From the NCBI GenBank assembly GCA_014529385.2, contig CM043960.1:31109396-31173395 (forward strand): a DNA stretch of 64,000 bases. Reading direction: 5' to 3'. The notes under the pieces are model-generated. The model saw nothing but the letters and a program-made list of their open reading frames with translations. It had not been told where the DNA came from and searched no databases. This DNA comes from Adiantum capillus-veneris. Lineage: Eukaryota; Streptophyta; Polypodiopsida; Polypodiales; Pteridaceae. Shown here piece after piece: positions 1 through 11,301 of this stretch (the first letter of the stretch is position 1; every line of letters starts with the position of its first letter). The translations under genes and the position numbers were made by a program.

Positions 1-107
1 ATCATGGCACTGACAGAATCTGGAAAACTGCTAAAAATAGTAACTTATTCTATTGTATTCATTTCGTGGTACATGGGTGCTCTTGTGATCGGGTCAGAGA
101 CCTTACA
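1..107 (-). repeat. Gypsy-1 3' LTR, terminal 107 bp
   Basis: It matches 7879-7985 with only a few differences and ends in the same ACCTTACA. The rest of this LTR lies left of the window. Confidence 0.92.
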
Positions 108-118
108 ACCTCCCCAAC
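108..118 (-). promoter_or_regulatory. Gypsy-1 polypurine tract
   Basis: On the minus strand TTGGGGAGGT directly abuts the LTR start TGTAAGG, the expected place for plus-strand priming. Confidence 0.75.
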
Positions 119-138
119 GTGAAAAATTTGAGATGTCC

Positions 139-618
139 TCATCTCAAGAATGAGTTTGGGTAATCTTTTAAGAGCGTCGATTTGTCCTCCCAAGTTGCAT
201 CTTCTTCAGGGTAATCCTTCCATTTTACTAGATGCTCCGTGATAGTTCTGTTGCGTAACTTTCTTTCCCTTGTTTCAAGTACATAGTCAGGTTGGAGCTC
301 GAGAACTCCTTGTGCTGGCATGACAATCTGATCTGAGTCCAAGAATTGATTAGGATTGGGAATATAGGGTTTGAGTAAGCTGACATGGAATACATCATGA
401 ACCTTCAAGTTTGCAGGTAACTTTAGCTTGTAGGCCTGGTCACTTATAACCTTAACGATCTCAAATGGTCCACAATACCTTGGGCTTAGCTTCTTGTATC
501 TGCCTAGCGATACATTTCTTTTCTTAGGTCGGACTCGGAGAAAAACCTTATCTCCTTCCTTGAAAGTTCTATCTGAGCGGTTCTTATCTGCATAGTGCTT
601 CTGCCTATCTTGAGCTGC
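139..618 (-). pseudogene. Gypsy-1 integrase C-terminus and chromodomain
   Basis: This is the last part of the polyprotein, in the same frame as the upstream blocks but separated from them by a TAG at 619-621. It encodes the integrase C-terminal region (basic stretch around DRTFKEGDKVFLRVRP, then the VHDVFHVSLLKPY motif that closes chromovirus integrases) and then a chromodomain (VLETRERKL, then HLVKWKDYPEEDATWE). In chromoviruses this domain is thought to steer integration toward marked chromatin. The frame ends at 139, close to the polypurine tract, as usual for the family. Confidence 0.88.
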
Positions 619-621
619 CTA

Positions 622-1824
622 AATGTCCTGGCGAATGGCTCTAGTATGTGCTTCCATATCTTCTAACATCTTTCTAGAGGCTTCTACTCTGATGGTTGGA
701 TCTGAAAAGTTCAGTGGTGCTAAACAGTCCTGTCCATAAAGAGCTTTGAAAGGTGACATTCCAATGCTTCTGTGTTCGGAAGAGTTATAAGCATATTCTA
801 CCAAAGGTAGATATTGTAACCACTTCTTTGGCTCTTGTGAACAATAGGCTCTGAGAATGTCCTCGATGACTTGATTAACTCTTTCAGTTTGCCCATCTGT
901 TTGTGGATGGTATGCTGTACTGAAAGCTAATTGTGACCCAATAGATTGGAAAAGAGAAGTCCAAAATTTTGATGTAAACTTGGCATCTCTATCACTGACA
1001 ATACGCTTGGGTAGACCATGTAGCCTGAAAATCTCCTTGATGAATACTCGACTAATATCTGAAGCAGTAAAGGTTGTCTTTACGGGTATTAGATGAGGCA
1101 CTTTTGTGAGCATGTCAACAACCACGAAAACAAAATCATACCCTCCTGTAGAAGGTAACCCTGTAACAAAATCCATACTGATGCATTCCCACTTCATCTG
1201 GGGTATGTCAAGAGGTTGAAGTTGCCCTGGTAATTTGATCCTTTCGGCCTTTATTCGTTGACAAGAAAGACATTGCCTCACATAGCGAAGTATGTCTCCT
1301 TTCATTCCAGACCAGAAATAACTCCTTCTGACGGCGTGAAGAGTTTTAGCATAGCCTGGGTGTCTGGATATAGGGCTATCGTGTGCTTCATATAGAATGG
1401 CCTTCTTTAAAGCTGGGTCTCTGGGTACACAGAGTCTATGTCTGTAGTAAAGACATCCTCCCATAAGAGAGTAATCTTTAGCTTCAGGCATCTTATTCTG
1501 CTGGACTAATGAAGCCATACGTTGGTACTCTGGATCTTCGAGGGATGCTTCTTTGATTCCATCCCAGATAGGGTTATTTGGAATAGAGATAGCTCCGAGA
1601 AACGATTTTCGGCTAAGACCATCTGCAACTGCATTTTCCTTCCCTGGTCTATACTTTATATTAAGGTCATATTCCTGTAATAGCTCTATCCATCGCCGTT
1701 GTCGCATATTGAGAATGGGTTGAGTAAAAATCCACTTTAAACTCTTGTGGTCTGTAACCAACTGAAACTTGCGTCCAAGAAGATAATGTCTCCATAACTT
1801 CAGTACATGAATAACTGCTAAAAG
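622..1824 (-). pseudogene. Gypsy-1 RNase H C-half and integrase
   Basis: The frame continues from the reverse transcriptase block after a TAA at 1825-1827. It begins with the end of RNase H (TDHKSLKWIF, then KYRPGKENAVADGLSR). The integrase follows: an HHCC zinc module (EAHDSPISRH, later CLSCQ) and a catalytic core with SMDFVTGLP, IVSDRDAKF and QTDGQTERVNQ, which supply the DD35E residues. It stops at TAG 619-621, after which the same frame reopens. The catalytic residues look intact, so the nonsense codons are the main damage. Confidence 0.9.
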
Positions 1825-4398
1825 TTACAGATCATGAGTGGGATAATTCTTCTCATGATCCCTCAGCTTTCGCGAAGTATACGCCACCGGTCTTCCTTCT
1901 TGAGTAAGAACTCTGCCTAGAGCAGACTTACTAGCATCTGTCGCTACCTCAAATTCTTTACTGAAGTCTGGAAGCTTTAAAATAGGAGCTGAGACCAAGA
2001 ATTCTTTTAGCTTAGCAAAACTAGACTCGTGCTCGGTCTTCCAATCGATCCTCATTCCTTTCTTCAGGAGTTCCGTCAAAGGTGCAGCAATACATGCATA
2101 ATCCTTGACAAAAATCCTGTACCATCCCGTTATTCCAAGAAATCCCCTTACTTCGCTGACAGTGGATGGTTGAGGCCAATCAACGATGTCCTTGACTTTG
2201 TCTGGGTCCACTGAAATCCCTTCAACCGAAATGACAAATCCAAGATAGTTGACCTTTGGTGAGCAAAAAGTGCACTTGCCCTCTTTAGCGTAAAGCTGGT
2301 GTTCTCGAAGGAGATCAAGTACTTTGCGAACATGTTCCTTGTGATCTGTTTCATTCTTAGAATAGACTAGAATGTCATCAAAGAAAACCAAGACAAAGTC
2401 GTCCAGGTAAGGTCTGAAAATATCCTGCATAAGTTGGTTGAAGCTTGCAGGAGCATTTGTTAGACCAAAAGACATTACTGTGAATTCGTAGTGCCCATAC
2501 CTAGTATTGAAATCTGTCTTCGGAATATCTGATTCCTTGATCCTGATTTGGTAATATCCTAACCTTAGATCAATCTTTGTAAATATTTTGGCACCGTGGA
2601 GCCTGTCCAAGAGTTCGTCGATCCTCGGAATTGGATACTTGTTCTTGACAGTTACCTGATTCAGCCCACGGTAGTCTATGCATAGCCTTAAGGTCCCATC
2701 CTTCTTCTTCTGGAAAAGAACTGGAGCACCCCAAGGAGAAGTACTGGGTCGAATGAATCCTTGCTCAATGAGTTGCCTAAGTTGTTCTTTGAGTTCGATG
2801 GCCTCCGGAAGTGACATTTTATAAGGTCTTTTTGAGATAGGTTCACACCCAGAGATAGTCTCAATCTCATGATCTACCTCTCTGTGTGGTGGAAGATTCG
2901 TAAGGTCCTCGGGAAATACGTAATCATACTCCCTCAGCCAGTCTGGTCGAAGTGAGGTATCTGATTGGTCCACCTTATTGAGTTTAACTGCATATATTTG
3001 CTGACCCTTTCTTAGTCCCTTCAAGAGTCTGCTGGCCTTAACTAGAATAGCCCTAGGTCTCCCATTTTCCCCCTGAATTAAGGCTTCATTACCCAAGTTA
3101 TCTGTAAATGTAAAGTTTCCTTGTGCACAATGGATATGGGCCTTTTTTTGCTTTAACCAGTCCATCCCTAGTATCCCATCAAAGAGTCCTAAGGGTAGGG
3201 TTCGAAATTGGGCAGAAGTTGGGTGTCCCCCTAAATCGAAGTCAATTTTGCCTGCAGAGTGTTGAGATACTACCTCCTTGCCGTTTGCTAACTCGACAAC
3301 TAGCTTGCTTGACGGATACTTATCTAGCTTAAGCTTTCTCATGCATCTGGGTGAAAGAAATGAAAGAGTACTGCCACAATCTATAAGGAAGTTAACTTGT
3401 TTACCTCTGAGAGATCCTGGCGTATGAATGACTGCGTATTGCTCGCAACCATTGGGATTGTCAATTGCAGCATGTAGGGTTGCTCTCTCCACTGCTTCAT
3501 CACCCACAGTTGGTTGAACTACTGCGGCATTCACTCTGGCGGTAGCTCCACGCCCTCGCCCTCTGTTCATTCTTCCGCGTCCTCCTCTTCCATTAGCTTG
3601 GCCACGCCCACGGGTATTCAAGGGTATGGAATTCGCATTGGTTCCATGAATGTTCCTGGGGAAATTGGATCTGTAGTGTCCATGCTCACCGCAACCATAG
3701 CATCGAACATCAGGGAACTCCATGGTTGTAGTGGTAGCCACAATAGGGCGCTGGTTATAGGTTTGGTTGGCTGGTCGGTTATCCCAAGCAGTGTTCCTTG
3801 CCCTCTTTGCCCAATGATTCCTCCTATTCTGATTAGCCTTTTGTACTTCGAGAGCTAGAGGTTTAGTCCTCAACAAGGCATCCTGTAGAGTTGACGGCCT
3901 GAGAGCCTCCAGCCGAGTGTTCAAGGGATCGATTAGTCCTTGACAGAACCTTGCCACCTGTTGTTCCAAAGTCATCTTAGGAGCATATCTCCGAAGAGTG
4001 ACAAACTTTGCATAGTATTCTTCGATCGTTGAATTTAGCTGCCGAAGTGAAAAGAATTCATTCATTCTCAAGGTCCTATAGGCAGGTGGTAAATAACGTC
4101 CCATTATTGTAGCTTTGATGTCTTCCCAAGATTGGGAAGATCCTTTAATGTCCAGGTCTCTGCAATGTTGCTTCCACCATATCTTGGCATCGCCAGTCAA
4201 GCGGAACATCGCAAGCATGGTCTGATTTACGGGTTGGGTTCCCGCAGCTTCAAAGTAATCGTCCATGGCTTCCATCCATACTTCCGCATCTCTCTCCACA
4301 TTTGCCCCCTCGCCCTTAAAGATCGGAGGTTGGGCTTGTTTGAGGAGAAGCTTCTTCTCTTGCGCTGCCGAGTACAGAGCAACAGGCGGTACCTACAT
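1825..4398 (-). pseudogene. Gypsy-1 gag, protease and reverse transcriptase
   Basis: One frame carries gag, protease, reverse transcriptase and the start of RNase H. Gag has the usual WWKQH and [13 protein letters not shown] region. Its zinc knuckle ([14 protein letters not shown], near 3680-3702) has Phe in place of the last Cys. The aspartic protease motif reads LIDCGST (near 3370-3385) where D-S/T-G is usual. The reverse transcriptase has [14 protein letters not shown] and the catalytic box FFDDILVYS at about 2374-2385. The only upstream in-frame ATG (4396-4398) is followed at once by TAG (4393-4395), so the original start is uncertain; the open stretch runs from there to TAA 1825-1827. 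Confidence 0.9.
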
Positions 4399-4593
4399 GG
4401 GTTATACGAAATTCTTGATACCATTACTTGAATTTCAAGATAGACACGAGACTTTAATAAAATTCAAGAGACAGATATTCAGAGACAAAAATCACTTTAT
4501 TGGTGGAAATTTATTACAATCGAAACTCCTCAAGTTTTAGAATGACTGATGACCGCTTATTACATGGCTTTATGGATTGCGTATAACATACGC

Positions 4594-5007
4594 CTAGGAA
4601 ATGGTATTGACATGATGCACTACTTCATTCGTGTAATAGTTCTTATACACATTCTTGAGGGGATAATACACTAAGATATCGGGCCGGAGTTTCGCTTTCA
4701 GTAATCCAAAGGTTTTGACTCGGTTTGCTGGAATCACATTGGTGACCTTCTCCAAGAGCGAGTCGTTGATGGTTTGGTTGGAATTTCCCGAAACAGTCTG
4801 GTCCAATCGTGTGGGCACCAAGTAGAATATCTCTATCAACTCTTCTCCCCAACGTATCTTCTTCAAGTCGGTAGCCAGGCACCCTAGCTTCCGAGCATTG
4901 ATGTAGTAAACCCCTCCTGGAAATGTCCAATCAAGTTCCCATCCTTTGTCAATGCGAGTGGAGTGTGGCGTACAAGCCTTCAACAATATCTCCATGACAT
5001 CTCGCAT
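4594..5007 (-). CDS. Extra 137-codon ORF upstream of gag in Gypsy-1
   Basis: An uninterrupted 137-codon frame lies between the primer-binding site and gag, on the element's coding strand. Composition is protein-like, with no low-complexity runs. I recognise no domain. Chromoviruses usually have only leader sequence here, so it may be a captured or accessory ORF, or chance. The stretch from 4399 to 4593 holds nothing else recognisable. Confidence 0.4.
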   Translation of the reverse strand: MRDVMEILLKACTPHSTRIDKGWELDWTFPGGVYYINARKLGCLATDLKKIRWGEELIEIFYLVPTRLDQTVSGNSNQTINDSLLEKVTNVIPANRVKTFGLLKAKLRPDILVYYPLKNVYKNYYTNEVVHHVNTIS

Positions 5008-5191
5008 GAACTAGTAAACAGGGGATCTTCGAGCTTGCTCATAAATAAGATCAAACACTTGGAACTTCCGATATTCGAGCACGGTGTCTTCCTGCAACAC
5101 CAATGAAAGGAATTCGGATCAACTACCTATATATTTTCAGTTCCTTTTAAATGTTCAAACAATACGACTTTATTTTCCCAGCCTAACCTAG

Positions 5192-5203
5192 GCTCTGATA
5201 CCA
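5192..5203 (-). promoter_or_regulatory. Gypsy-1 primer-binding site (tRNA-iMet)
   Basis: The minus strand reads TGGTATCAGAGC two bases inside the 5' LTR, the standard plant initiator tRNA-Met complement. Confidence 0.92.
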
Positions 5204-5876
5204 GGTGTGAGGTCCCCACCCCGTCGTATCAAACAACGGATCTGATGGTAAACCTGGTGGCCACTAGATCTATAGCGGAAGCAAACAAAATGGTTCAGGT
5301 TCAACTAGCGGACGATCTCTCATCACAAAGTGAGTCGAGTTCGAACCTACTAGCAACGAGATCTAGCTCCACCTCGCAGGGGAAGCGTACTTAACTATCT
5401 AGCGATCCTAAGACCCACCTTCCAAGAGGAGAGAAACCCCGAGTGCCTTTTTCCCCATGTTTCAGAGGCACGTACTCTCGAGGATTCGCCGCTCTAGGGG
5501 CAATGAGTAATACCAATATTGAGTAAGCACTATGGGGACAGAGAGTTCCCGACAAATCGGGACCACCCATCTCGTAGGCATTGGAAACCCGAGCCAAGCC
5601 CCCACTTTCCACCCCCACACTCACACTTCCTCGTGTGACCTAATTACTACCACAAAGGTTCTTCAACATAGATATTCCTTGTTTAATTCCGAATCACATG
5701 GTTCGTTAAAACAGCCTTTCAACCAGTATTGCAAACAACACCAAGACATAATTCTAGTAAAAATTCTACTCAAACTTATTCATAAAAGTTCCAATGTTCT
5801 GGAGGTACAACATCCCCCCTCCAGCGAGAGTTCACTCCTCCCGTTGTCGCCTAGCTGCCCATACAACTAGGTATGT

Positions 5877-5990
5877 CCACCGCATAGAAAGCACGTCATG
5901 GACACTCCCACCGCATAGAAAGCAAGACATGGGTTCCCACCGCATAGAAAGCAAGTCGTGGGTATCCACCGCATAGAAAGCAAGACGTGG
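5877..5990. repeat. Four tandem ~30-bp units in the LTR
   Basis: CCACCGCATAGAAAGCA recurs four times about 30 bp apart, each followed by a variant of AGACATGGG. They lie in the U5/R part of the minus-strand LTR and could be regulatory repeats. Confidence 0.88.
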
Positions 5991-6233
5991 ATTCAAGAGC
6001 CCTAACGAGGAACTCTGCCCCCTGTGATCAGTAGGGGGGTCAGGACTGATTCAACATTGGAAATAAAAATGAACATGTCGAGCTAAATTTTCCCTATCAA
6101 ACATTCTTTCCTCTTGCAAACAGCATACCCATCAATCATTTCCTTCCTACTTTATACTTAAATGTACTATGCATTCAATGCCGAGGTTTCTGTCGGATTT
6201 CTCCAACATGTTCGGGGATAGGTTCATTCCTAA

Positions 6234-6425
6234 CTAATCGTATGCAATGTTAATTAAAAAACTTGAATAGAAATTGGGACCTACCTCTTCCATTTCTTCG
6301 TCAATAGCCCGTGAGATGGCCGGTATTTGCTCGTCCATGGGAGCCTTCCCCTTCCCGTTGACATTGCTCGTTCCTGCTTCGCGATCATGGGCACCACCGA
6401 AGCGCTTCCTCTTAACCGGGGCCAT
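6234..6425 (-). other. Short LTR ORF with basic N-terminus
   Basis: A 63-codon frame starts MAPVKRKRFGG, a nuclear-localisation-like cluster, and turns acidic (DEEMEEV). A GTAGGT donor-like site follows the acidic stretch. It may be a leader exon, an upstream ORF, or chance. Confidence 0.2.
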
Positions 6426-7985
6426 TTCTCACTACTTTAAATGATTAGCTTGGAGAAAGAGCTAAGGTTCACAAGCATCATAACAGTCCAATGGGTAGAT
6501 TAGTGACATCAATTAATCCCTCCTATATGAGAGTCTAGATTTCTTTCATAAAGCAATCATTAAGGATGGCACATAATCCTATGGGAACTGGCTCTAAGAT
6601 AACTATTCGGCTTACATGATCAAGAATAATTAGGATTTCACTATTGGAATTACCAGAGAATTGGATTAAGTATGATTAAACTATTTCCTAGCAATTAGAT
6701 GGTGCAGATTTACCCTATGCATATACGTGAGGAAAAACCAATTCTTAGAGACTTATTGACGGATTAATTTATCCTTAATTACGTCTTAATGCATAAGAGA
6801 AATGAATTCGATTAAGCTACAATGTTAATGAGTGATTACAATAGTGATTCTCTTCAATCTGCACAATACTACCTTACCGATTAATTACTATGCTATCTAG
6901 AGAGAGAAGATTCTGATAATTATGCTCTAATCATTAATCGAGAGTGAAGAATGGATGATAATTCAGCTATGGAATGATGATTACATAATAGAGTACGAAT
7001 AAGGAGAATTTAGAGAGTAGTCATAGAGATTTTCGACTAGGAATAAGCATAATAGACAAGGAATTTAGATGGTAGAGAAAAAGATTTACAGATGGCATTA
7101 ATTAAACTGTCGTTACCGTGATTAAGAGCTGGTAATCTTCTCGATTTTCTGATCTAATCGAGCTTCTTGAGATGAAAATTCGGCAGCACCCCCCTCCTAG
7201 CTTCTACTTCAATAGGTGTGTGATTCGGCAGCACCTCCCCAATGTATGTGGGTGTGTGTGTATGCACTGTGTGTGTGTGATCAGAAGTGTGTGTGTGTGT
7301 GTATGCGGGTCTTTAAATAGGCTCCTACAGGCTGAAAATCGATCTGGGTTGCTAAATGCATCTGGGAGCTTCTCCAGTTAAGCATGGCAAGTCCAGCTCT
7401 CTGCCCACCCAGTTCTTTGCCCACCAAGTGTCAGGTTGGCTTGGTTAACTGGTTCTGAGAATGAGTTGCAGGCTTGGCAGCTTTCCCAAGACTCCCACAA
7501 AGCAAGAGGGCGCCCCCTAGCTGCTGAAGCTGATCTGGAGTGGCCTGGGACCTGCTCCCACACAGTCCCGGGCCCCCGGTGCCTCCCCGGACAATTTTTA
7601 GGAAATTTGGTTCTAGGCTAAAACGGGCCATACGAGTCGGATTTTGATGCCGTAAATTGCTATACTAAGCTCTAACTAAGATGTACTGGCCCAAGTACCT
7701 GCCATATTTAGCAGCCCCCCGGGTCCGAAAATGCATTTTTTTCAAATTTGGGGTACGGGTGCAATTTTTCGAGACGATCAAAACTGGACGGGTCGGGTGA
7801 CCAAAAACTTACTGTTTTTGGAAATTTTTCACAAAAATTATTTTAATTCACATTTTGAAGCTTTATAACATTCTAAACATCATGGCACTGACAGAATCTG
7901 GAAAACTGCTAAAAATAGTAACTTATTCCATTGTATTCATTTCGTGGTACAAGGGTGCTCTTGTGATCGGGTCAGAGACCTTACA

Positions 7986-7990
7986 CGATC
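7986..7990. other. Right target-site duplicate CGATC of Gypsy-1
   Basis: CGATC follows the LTR; the undisturbed paralogous site at about 22943 reads CACT-CGATC-CGTACC. The left duplicate is outside the window. Confidence 0.8.
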
Positions 7991-8648
7991 CGTACCCTTT
8001 GTCGCTCTTGCTTTGCATCCTCATATTGTGAAATCCACTTTTGCATGACTGGATTGTGAAGCATGCAAAATCGGTTGATTTTAGCTTCTAGATCTTCCGT
8101 CATCTTCTTCTCAACACCGAGATTGCACATGAAAATCCGAGATATGCGCTCATCATCTATGGTTCGCCATAGCGTGTCCCGGGATTTATCAAATCCATCT
8201 AGCCACTCTCCAATGTACACTAGGGACTCTCATACAAACCAACCTTCTGCCATGCTACCGTCCAGACGTGCCTTCTGACGCACATATCCCATGAGCGTTT
8301 TCATGAAACGTTCTAAAAATAACATCCATCTGGAATGTACTTTGATAGCTATTTCCACCTCATCAACTATGTGAACAAGAAGATGCACCTGAATGGTTAG
8401 CATGGTAGTAGGAAAATGTTTCTCAAACATGCACACAACCTCCGTAGCGTTTAGTTTGGCGAATGGTATGGAGTCTACGTTGATCTCCTTTTGTGAGATA
8501 CATTGCACCAACTTCGCAAGTTTGTAGATTGTGTTACGGACGTCAAGAGACAAATATCCCTCAATGGAAATTGGTAAAATAAAAGGCAAAACACGTGCAG
8601 CAATGATATTAAAGTCCACACACGAATTTGTTACACAATTTGTCACAT
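7986..8648 (-). pseudogene. CACTA tnp2 fragment (DUF4218 region)
   Basis: Minus-strand frames give the DUF4218 part of a CACTA transposase: VHLLVHIVDEVEIA, then SRWMLFLERFMKTL, GYVRQKAR and EGWFV. It is bounded on one side by the Gypsy-1 insertion. On the other side it joins block X directly, so the N-terminal half of tnp2 is missing. An in-frame TGA lies just before ESLVYIGEWLDGFDK. The paralogous copy at 23187 has the same TGA, so that lesion predates the duplication. Confidence 0.85.
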
Positions 8649-9289
8649 TCTCTAGTCATGTCCAATCCCTGCACACCTCGGTCTGGGGGTGCACGGAGAT
8701 CAGAACCACCGGGTTATAATCTCGTCTTCATTGGTCAATGCTTATATTAGTGGGTACAAGAAATCTACACACTCGGGGGGTTCACTATGTGTAAAACTAC
8801 CATATCACGTGCGTTCAAGGAATGTTTGTAAAACCCCTTATCTGTGAATTTTGTTAGGAATATACTGTACCCATTCTTTTAAAATCTATAAGTTTTTTTC
8901 AAATTTGAAATAATAATGCCCTTATGTATATATATTTCTGTAAGTTTCAATAACATTAAATACCCTTCTGTTGAACTCACGTGATAGGTTACATTTTTAT
9001 TAGGTGACCTCTCCGGGTCTACACACCCACGTTTACATGATACTACATATAGTGGACAAAACCCCTTTGCCTCTTCTCTAGCTGTAGCATTTCACAGCAT
9101 CTTAACATCTTTTCACAGTGGATCTTTGTTTGTAGCATACAGGTACGCCATTCTTGCAATGTAGCTCATGTCTGCTCAAGGCACTTAATTCTTACTCTAG
9201 ATCTAACGGGATGTGGTGTGTGTGTGTGTGACCCTTGGAATCATCATCTTGCATCACTAATTTCTGTGTAGGCTCAATTTTCTCTTCCC
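8649..9289. repeat. Block X, copy 1 (non-coding, CACTA-associated)
   Basis: It starts CACATTCTCTAGTCATG and ends in GGCTCAATTTTCTCTTCC with a short GT tract near 9213. Related sequence occurs at 15878, 23605 and 30036. It includes about 230 bp (near 8765-9000) that the 15878 and 30036 copies lack. No gene is seen. It is cut by a CACTA terminus at 9290. Confidence 0.85.
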
Positions 9290-9500
9290 CACTACAAGAG
9301 GTGGTGTGCTCTTGTGACTCTTTTAGCAACGAAAATCCACTGGGTTTTTATAACCCCCGGTGTCGCCATGAGCGTCGATACAGGGACGTCACTATAAGCA
9401 TCGCTATGACAATCGCTATAAGCGTCGCTTTAAACATCGCTATATAGCGACGCCGCAGAGCCTTAAATAGCGACGGTCATAGCGACGCCCGAGAGAAAAA
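9290..9500. repeat. CACTA terminus and subterminal repeats (copy A)
   Basis: CACTACAAGAGGT is followed by repeated direct and inverted variants of CGTCGCTATA and TAGCGACG from about 9360 to 9490, the usual TnpA-binding arrangement of CACTA ends. From 9500 to 10170 no gene is seen; 9637-10142 is absent from the copy at 24601. Confidence 0.9.
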
Positions 9501-10171
9501 ACTTTTGGTGGCAGGGCATTCACCCATCAACCATATTGAATGTTTCATTTGTCTATTTACCTTTGATAAAAAGTGCAAAGGTAAATATAGACCCAAAATA
9601 GTCACCCACAAGACAATATAATCATTAACTCCATCATCCATAGTACGTTTTGTTTGCAAAATAAAGATACAAAACTGACAAGCGTGATGAAAGTAAATCA
9701 ATGACAATTGTACACATAGGCAAAATCACTTGATTGTTAATCTTTGCAAATGTAATAGTTACAAACCATTGTCATTATTTAAAAAATATACATGGTTTTC
9801 AAAAAGACGTGTAAAAGTCGTCTCATGATACATAAGCTATGACAAAAAGAAACTAATGCTATCTAGCTATGGCTAAACTGAGGTCGTCTAATCAGACGTC
9901 TCATCGCGTCAAAGCGGCATATCTGTCGAATTCTGCAAAAAAAAACAATAAGATAGCTTTTTGTAAGTATACACATATAGCCACGTTTATAAAACAATAC
10001 AATAAATAGAAAAGAATAAATCCTAATACTAACCATGCCGCTGCGAGAACTCAGGATGTCTATAAGGGCGTTTAAGCCCCTCCTGCCTACGTACTCACGC
10101 TCGTACGATGTGGGATCACGACTTGTAAACGATAACTGTCAAAACATACAAAGAATCCATTATGTTCAAAT

Positions 10172-11186
10172 TTAAAATCCAATAAACCCTAAACTATCAA
10201 ACATAGAGAGAAATGAGAAAACACTTACAAAATCGGCCTCAAATGATACCCACCCTCCGCTCCCCAAGTGGTGCGAGCTCCCTGCCTCTACTCGCGCTGT
10301 GGCTGCTTCCACTTGTCGGGATTTTCGCACGTTGCTTTCTTCGCATTCTTTCAATCTTCTTTGGCCAGCCAATCTGGTCTGCTCCACCCATGCTTGATTG
10401 ATTTTTGCACTTCGGAACGCTTATGCTTGCAGTATTCGCGCATTCGAACCTTCATCACATCTTCATTGAAGCGGTCATCTCGTGTTGGAACGAGAAACTC
10501 GTCATGAAGCATGCTGATGAATTTTTCTTTTAATTCATTTGGTACTTCACTCCAGGTGTTTAGTATGTAGTGTCTAAACACCTGAGAGCAAAGACCGCGC
10601 ATGCACGAAATCACCTTCTTACCTTCATCATCTAAAATGATGCCGCCGCTGAAGTCGATGGAGTAAGGCAAGCCCTCTCGCCGCTCACGCGTGAACCTCG
10701 GTGTCCTCGTAGGGGTCTCTAGCGGCGTGTCAACGGGGGTACGGATGCAAGGTGTCTCCACTGGAGTCTGAGCCGCGAAGCGAGGAGTGTCCACTGGAGT
10801 GACTCCTGGAGGAGTAGCTAATGGTGTGTAGCTGCGGGGAACGGCAGTCAGCGGTGCAAAAACTCGTGTCGATGGGGATGCGCTGGCTGGTGTCGGGACG
10901 GGCAAAGAAGGGGAGGGTAAAGAACCTCATCGAACATGAGGCGGTTACGAAGCATCGGTGGCGGCATCCCCACAACAACCGCCACCGCCACCACTAGAGC
11001 GCCGACGCTAGACGAGTGTGAAGATCGTCTCGTCGACACCAAAGCTTCGGAGTGCGCTGAATGCTCCAAAACAGAGGGGGATGCGGATGGAGTAGGAACG
11101 CACGATGGTGCGCCAGAGCGATGACGCTCCACGTACCAATGCCTCTGTTGGGGTGACAAAGAAGAAAGAAACTCCTCATCATCCAT
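10172..11186 (-). pseudogene. CACTA tnpA-like gene (Transposase_24 type), copy A
   Basis: The first frame starts MDDEEFLSSLSP (ATG at 11186) and runs through Pro/Ser/Thr-rich sequence. A different frame (10905-10351) carries TP-rich repeats (VTPVDTP), then LPYSIDFSGGI, VFRHYILNTWSEVP and MREYCKHKRSEVQ. A third (10387-10172) carries KSRQVEAATARVEAGSSHHLGSGGW. The shape, a low-complexity N-terminus and a conserved tail with W-EVP and a Gly-Ser segment, fits the Ptta/En/Spm (Transposase_24) family. At least two frame changes separate the parts. The second, near WLAKE, is shared with the copy at 24815, so it is either an old lesion or an intron edge. Confidence 0.72.
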
Positions 11187-11249
11187 ACCTGCATGAAACA
11201 CATGAACATTTAAACTTAATATTGAATGAATGGAGTAGAAAACATGGAC

Positions 11250-11252
11250 AAG

Positions 11253-11301
<49 letters not shown>

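Larger units (their letters stand above)
1..7985 (-). mobile_element. Ty3/gypsy chromovirus (Gypsy-1), nearly full length
   Basis: The end of an LTR at 1-107 is repeated at the end of the LTR at 5206-7985. Between them lie a polypurine tract, a gag-pol reading frame with chromodomain, and an initiator tRNA-Met primer site, all in order on the minus strand. The right LTR is followed by CGATC. At 22943 the same CACTA sequence occurs without the insertion, so the element landed inside a CACTA tnp2 gene. The left end of the 3' LTR lies outside the window. Confidence 0.93.
5206..7985 (-). repeat. Gypsy-1 5' LTR (2780 bp)
   Basis: It runs from TGTGAGGTC to GACCTTACA, giving TG...CA ends with short imperfect inverted termini. 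It borders the primer site on one side and the target duplicate CGATC on the other. At 2.78 kb it is long for a plant chromovirus. It includes a 30-bp tandem repeat (5877-5990), an AT-rich centre (6430-7170), a GT microsatellite (about 7246-7305) and a GC-rich stretch (7380-7620). No gene is evident apart from one short ORF. Confidence 0.9.

Noticed and set aside
7378-7631. Overlapping ORFs on both strands in the GC-rich LTR segment
   Set aside because: All are near 60 codons, mutually overlapping and inside an LTR; they reflect high GC content and few stops.
8063-8278. Plus-strand 60-80 codon ORFs opposite tnp2 exons, repeated in each copy
   Set aside because: They are shadows of the conserved minus-strand transposase exons; conservation follows the real frame.
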